The position numbers were made by a program, and so were the translations under genes. A DNA stretch of 64,000 nucleotides, taken from contig CALODT010000001.1 of assembly GCA_942492205.1 (NCBI GenBank), positions 1,736,001 through 1,800,000 on the forward strand. Reading direction: 5' to 3'. Numbering within the stretch: the first letter of the stretch is position 1; every line of letters begins with the position of its first letter. Shown here one piece after another: positions 61,397-64,000 of the stretch. The DNA is from UBA1847 sp942492205 (GTDB taxonomy: Bacteria > Pseudomonadota > Gammaproteobacteria > Steroidobacterales > Woeseiaceae). Below the pieces are notes generated by a model. That model worked only from the letters and a program-made list of their open reading frames with translations. It did no database searches and was not told where the DNA came from.

Positions 61397-63357
61397 CAGG
61401 CGGGCTCCGCCGCGGTAGTGCTTGCCGCGCTTTCCTGTCGCGCTTTGAGCCGGTAGCGGCGATCGCTGATCGCGATCAGCCCGCCCAGCGCCATAATGAT
61501 AGCCCCGAACCAGATGAAGCGAATCATCGGCTTGTACTGCACGCGTACGCTCCAGGCGCCATTGCCAAGCTGGTCACCCAGTGCAACAAACAAGTCGCGA
61601 TTCCAGGCAACGTCGATGCCGGCTTCCGTCATCCAGCTTTTCTGCACCAGGTACTGTCGTTTCTGCGGCAGCACGGTACCGACGTATTCGCCATCGCGGC
61701 TGATGTCCACGACGGCCTCGATAGCAGAGTAGTTCGGTCCCTGCACGTCGCGCAGCTCACGCATCTCGAACTCGTAGTGGCCAATCTGTATCGACTCGCC
61801 GGGTGTCAGAGCGCGATCGGCCTCGATATTGAACGCCGACACAACCGTGACGCCGAGCACGAACAGGCCCATACCGAGATGCGCCACTGACATGCCGAGC
61901 GCGGAACGCGTGATGGCTGCGCTACCTTTCTTGCGCAGCAACGAACGTACCGGTTGGATCAGCGACGTGATGACGATCCAGATGGCCGCGGCAAAGCCCA
62001 CAGCGAGCAGCAACGAGGTGCGCTCGTAGAACATGAACGGCAGGATTACGCCAAGCAGCACGGCGGCAATTGCGGGAATGCGCAGCAATGAAAGCCAGGG
62101 GCGCGATTCCTGTCTCCGCCACGCCGTGTGCATGCCGAGCCCCAGCAACAGAACCAGCGGGATCATCGGCACCATGAAAGCGATTTCGAACCACGGCGGA
62201 CCTATTGAAATCTTGCCGCCATCTAAAAGCTCAATAACCAGCGGCGCCAACGTACCCATCAGCACCAGCGTGGCGGCGACCACCAGCAGGACATTGTTCA
62301 GCAGCAGGAAGGTTTCGCGCGACAGCAAGCTGAAACCAACGTCGGAATCCAGCGACGGCGCACGCCACGCATACAGTATCAGTGCACTGACAATGACAAC
62401 GCCAAGGAACGCGAGAATAAAGAAGCCGCGTGTCGGGTCGGTCGCAAACGCGTGCACCGACACGATGATGCCCGAGCGCACCAGGAACGTACCGAGCAGG
62501 CTCAACGAGAATGCGGTAATGGCCAGAAGCAAGGTCCAGCTTTTGAACAAGCCACGCTTCTCAGTCACGGCAAGCGAATGAATCAGCGCGGTACCGATCA
62601 GCCACGGCATGAACGACGCGTTTTCTACCGGATCCCAGAACCACCAGCCGCCCCAGCCGAGCTCGTAATACGCCCACCAGCTGCCGAGCATGATGCCGAG
62701 CGTCAGGAACAACCACGCCAGCGTCGTCCACGGCCGCGTCCACTTGGCCCACTTCTGATCGAGGTTGCCGCTCAGCATTGCCGCGATAGCGAACGCGAAC
62801 GCAACGGAAAAGCCCACGTAACCGATGTAGAGCAACGGCGGATGAATGGCGAGACCCGGATCCTGCAGCAGCGGGTTAAGGTCCGCCCCGTCAGCGGCCG
62901 CCGGCACCAGCCGATCGAACGGATTCGAGGTCAGGATGGCGAACAGCAGAAAACCGACGGACAGCAGGCCGAGCACGCCGATCACGCGCGCCGAGAAAGC
63001 CGCCGGCAGCTCCGCACTGAAGCGCGACACGGCAACTGTCCATGCGCACAGGATAAGAATCCACATCAGCAACGATCCTTCGTGCGCGGACCATACGGCC
63101 GATACCTTGTAAAGCGTCGGCAGCGACAGTTGCGAATGGTTAGCGACGTACAGGACCGAAAAATCGTTGCTCAGGAACGCCCAGGTCAGGCAGGCAAATG
63201 CGACGGCGACAAAAAAGAACTGTCCCAGCGCCGCAGTGTTGGCAACCTGCATCATCGCTGCATCGTTACGATGTGCGCCAATAAGCGGCAACACGCCCTG
63301 GCAAATCGCCAGGGACAGCGCGAGAATCATTGCGAACTGGCCAATCTCGGGGATCAT
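61396..63357 (-). CDS. ccmF: Haem lyase subunit CcmF
   Basis: A 653-residue polytopic protein with about fifteen helices and the tryptophan-rich WWD motif (YELGWGGWWFWDPVENASF) near residue 235 that contacts haem. Family segments MIPEIGQFAMILALSLAICQ, YVANHSQLSLPTLYKVSAVW, AHEGSLLMWILILCAW and GTALIHSLAVTEKRGLFKSW are present, with His residues for the membrane haem. The C-terminal soluble domain follows (LRDVQGPNYSAIEAVVDISR). It attaches haem delivered by CcmE to apocytochrome c. ATG at 63357 overlaps the ccmE stop (ATGA), which sets the start. Confidence 0.96.
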   Translation of the reverse strand: MIPEIGQFAMILALSLAICQGVLPLIGAHRNDAAMMQVANTAALGQFFFVAVAFACLTWAFLSNDFSVLYVANHSQLSLPTLYKVSAVWSAHEGSLLMWILILCAWTVAVSRFSAELPAAFSARVIGVLGLLSVGFLLFAILTSNPFDRLVPAAADGADLNPLLQDPGLAIHPPLLYIGYVGFSVAFAFAIAAMLSGNLDQKWAKWTRPWTTLAWLFLTLGIMLGSWWAYYELGWGGWWFWDPVENASFMPWLIGTALIHSLAVTEKRGLFKSWTLLLAITAFSLSLLGTFLVRSGIIVSVHAFATDPTRGFFILAFLGVVIVSALILYAWRAPSLDSDVGFSLLSRETFLLLNNVLLVVAATLVLMGTLAPLVIELLDGGKISIGPPWFEIAFMVPMIPLVLLLGLGMHTAWRRQESRPWLSLLRIPAIAAVLLGVILPFMFYERTSLLLAVGFAAAIWIVITSLIQPVRSLLRKKGSAAITRSALGMSVAHLGMGLFVLGVTVVSAFNIEADRALTPGESIQIGHYEFEMRELRDVQGPNYSAIEAVVDISRDGEYVGTVLPQKRQYLVQKSWMTEAGIDVAWNRDLFVALGDQLGNGAWSVRVQYKPMIRFIWFGAIIMALGGLIAISDRRYRLKARQESAASTTAAEPA

Positions 63358-63827
63358 TTCGTAACGCACTCCGTGTTGCCCGTGGCTTTCGGCGTCGTCT
63401 TTGCATCGACATGTTTGGCGAGCGACTCGGCGACTTCCGGTGCCATGTAATTTTCATCGTGCTTGGCAAGAATCTTGTCAGCAACGAACACGCCTTCGTC
63501 GCCTAGCCGTCCGTGCGCGACCACACCCTGGCCTTCACGAAACAGATCCGGAAGCACGCCTGCGTAACTCACTGGCAGCTCACAATTCATGTCCGTCACG
63601 CGAAATCGCAAGTCCATTGAGCCGTCTTGGCGCTCGACACTGCCATCAACGACGAGCCCGCCGATGCGAAAATTTCGCTGCTTCGGATACTCGCCAGCGA
63701 TGACGTCGGAGATGTCGACAAAGAACATCATGTTGTCCTGAAATGCGCGCAGCGTAAAGGTCGCTGCGACGGCAATACCGGCAACTGCAAGTCCAACCGC
63801 CAACATCCGTTGTTGTCTTGGTTTCAC
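63354..63827 (-). CDS. ccmE: Haem chaperone CcmE
   Basis: A 157-residue periplasmic haem chaperone with an N-terminal anchor (AVGLAVAGIAVAATFTL). The OB-fold core has FRIGGLVVDGSVERQDGSMD, FRVTDMNCELPVSYAGVLPD and LFREGQGVVAHGRLGDEGVF. The covalent haem-binding histidine is in LAKHDENYMAPEV near residue 122 (HDENY, the H-type as in Escherichia coli). The C-terminal tail is short and ends NTECVTK. The start is GTG at 63827, overlapping the ccmD stop (GTGA). It carries haem from CcmABCD to CcmF. Confidence 0.95.
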   Translation of the reverse strand: MKPRQQRMLAVGLAVAGIAVAATFTLRAFQDNMMFFVDISDVIAGEYPKQRNFRIGGLVVDGSVERQDGSMDLRFRVTDMNCELPVSYAGVLPDLFREGQGVVAHGRLGDEGVFVADKILAKHDENYMAPEVAESLAKHVDAKTTPKATGNTECVTK

Positions 63828-63985
63828 TGTCGTTCCTCCATAGCCTTGATGCGGACTTCAATGTCCCTGTATACGCGCTTGTGACGCAAACGTGCGCGCC
63901 AGTCTGAAAAAATCACGACGGCCGCTGTCAGAGCAAAGCAACTCCAGACGTAAACGCCGTAGCTTCCCATTGCCAACTTGTCCAT
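63824..63985 (-). CDS. ccmD: Haem exporter subunit CcmD
   Basis: A 53-residue single-helix membrane protein: MGSYGVYVWSCFALTAAVVI gives the conserved aromatic/Gly start and the helix, followed by a basic tail (DWRARLRHKRVYRDIEV) that fits the CcmD pattern. CcmD stabilises CcmC-CcmE and allows release of haem-loaded CcmE. ATG at 63985 has AAGGA eight bases upstream. Its stop overlaps the ccmE GTG start. The gene is short and easy to miss. ccmC and ccmAB are expected just beyond the right edge. Confidence 0.9.
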   Translation of the reverse strand: MDKLAMGSYGVYVWSCFALTAAVVIFSDWRARLRHKRVYRDIEVRIKAMEERQ

Positions 63986-64000
63986 AACTACCGTCCTTCC

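Overview
This is a GC-rich (roughly 60% by eye) chromosomal window from a Gram-negative bacterium, most likely a gammaproteobacterium. The reasons are a cytochrome c maturation operon in ccmD-E-F-G-H-I order, TrmH, bactofilin, a YumC-type ferredoxin-NADP reductase, Tat and lipoprotein signals, and two perfect CRP-type operators (TGTGA-N6-TCACA). The family mix recalls environmental or marine-sediment lineages such as Woeseiaceae, but that placement is inference. There is no prophage, insertion sequence, CRISPR array, rRNA or tRNA. Genes are densely packed and several use GTG or TTG starts.

Layout. 1-8.7 kb: a GAF protein with a degenerate GGDEF domain, a YdeI-like protein with an alpha/beta hydrolase, a sorbosone-dehydrogenase-like beta-propeller, an unrecognised 380-residue protein, bactofilin with a methyltransferase-like partner, a CRP-type site, and trmH. 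8.7-14.5 kb: a cyclic-di-GMP-I riboswitch ahead of a small secreted protein, a secreted propeller protein, a CadC/ToxR-like winged-helix-TPR regulator, and a protein with two cyclic-nucleotide-binding domains and a rhodanese domain. 14.5-24.3 kb: housekeeping and stress-type genes (class II glutamine amidotransferase, DUF427, DUF1304, nucleotidyltransferase, coiled-coil protein, AbgT transporter, secreted phosphatase-like protein, ferredoxin-NADP reductase, DUF3775, PEBP, Pol X-like HhH protein).

24.3-34.4 kb: a Lon-like protease, a GFA-family protein, an RND/MMPL exporter, a VTT membrane protein and an ExeA-type ATPase fused to an FHA domain. 34.4-45.6 kb: a long minus-strand run that starts with the two subunits of a molybdenum hydroxylase (IorA/IorB-like). 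It continues through a CotH-like secreted protein, an EamA exporter, a Cys/Met-metabolism PLP enzyme, a haem-motif lipoprotein, a patatin phospholipase and a phosphotransferase-kinase fusion to a large repeat protein. 45.6-46.8 kb: a PrsW-like protease and a tiny gene under a near-ideal class II CRP promoter.

46.7-53.2 kb: a compact P450 - acyl-AMP ligase/ACP - KAS III operon that looks biosynthetic, divergent from a DUF374 acyltransferase and a DUF3108 protein. 53.2-59.3 kb: a secreted 26-residue-repeat protein, RidA, a sterol-desaturase-family enzyme, a PLP decarboxylase coupled to a small Cys-rich exported protein, CrcB and nitronate monooxygenase. 59.3-64.0 kb: the distal ccm operon, with every junction overlapping by a few bases, and an unusual CcmI.

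Regulatory themes. Second messengers recur: the c-di-GMP riboswitch, the degenerate GGDEF protein, two CRP sites, and a cyclic-nucleotide-binding protein with no DNA-binding domain. The most interesting loci are the riboswitch unit, the P450/FAAL/KAS III operon and the CRP-controlled microgene.
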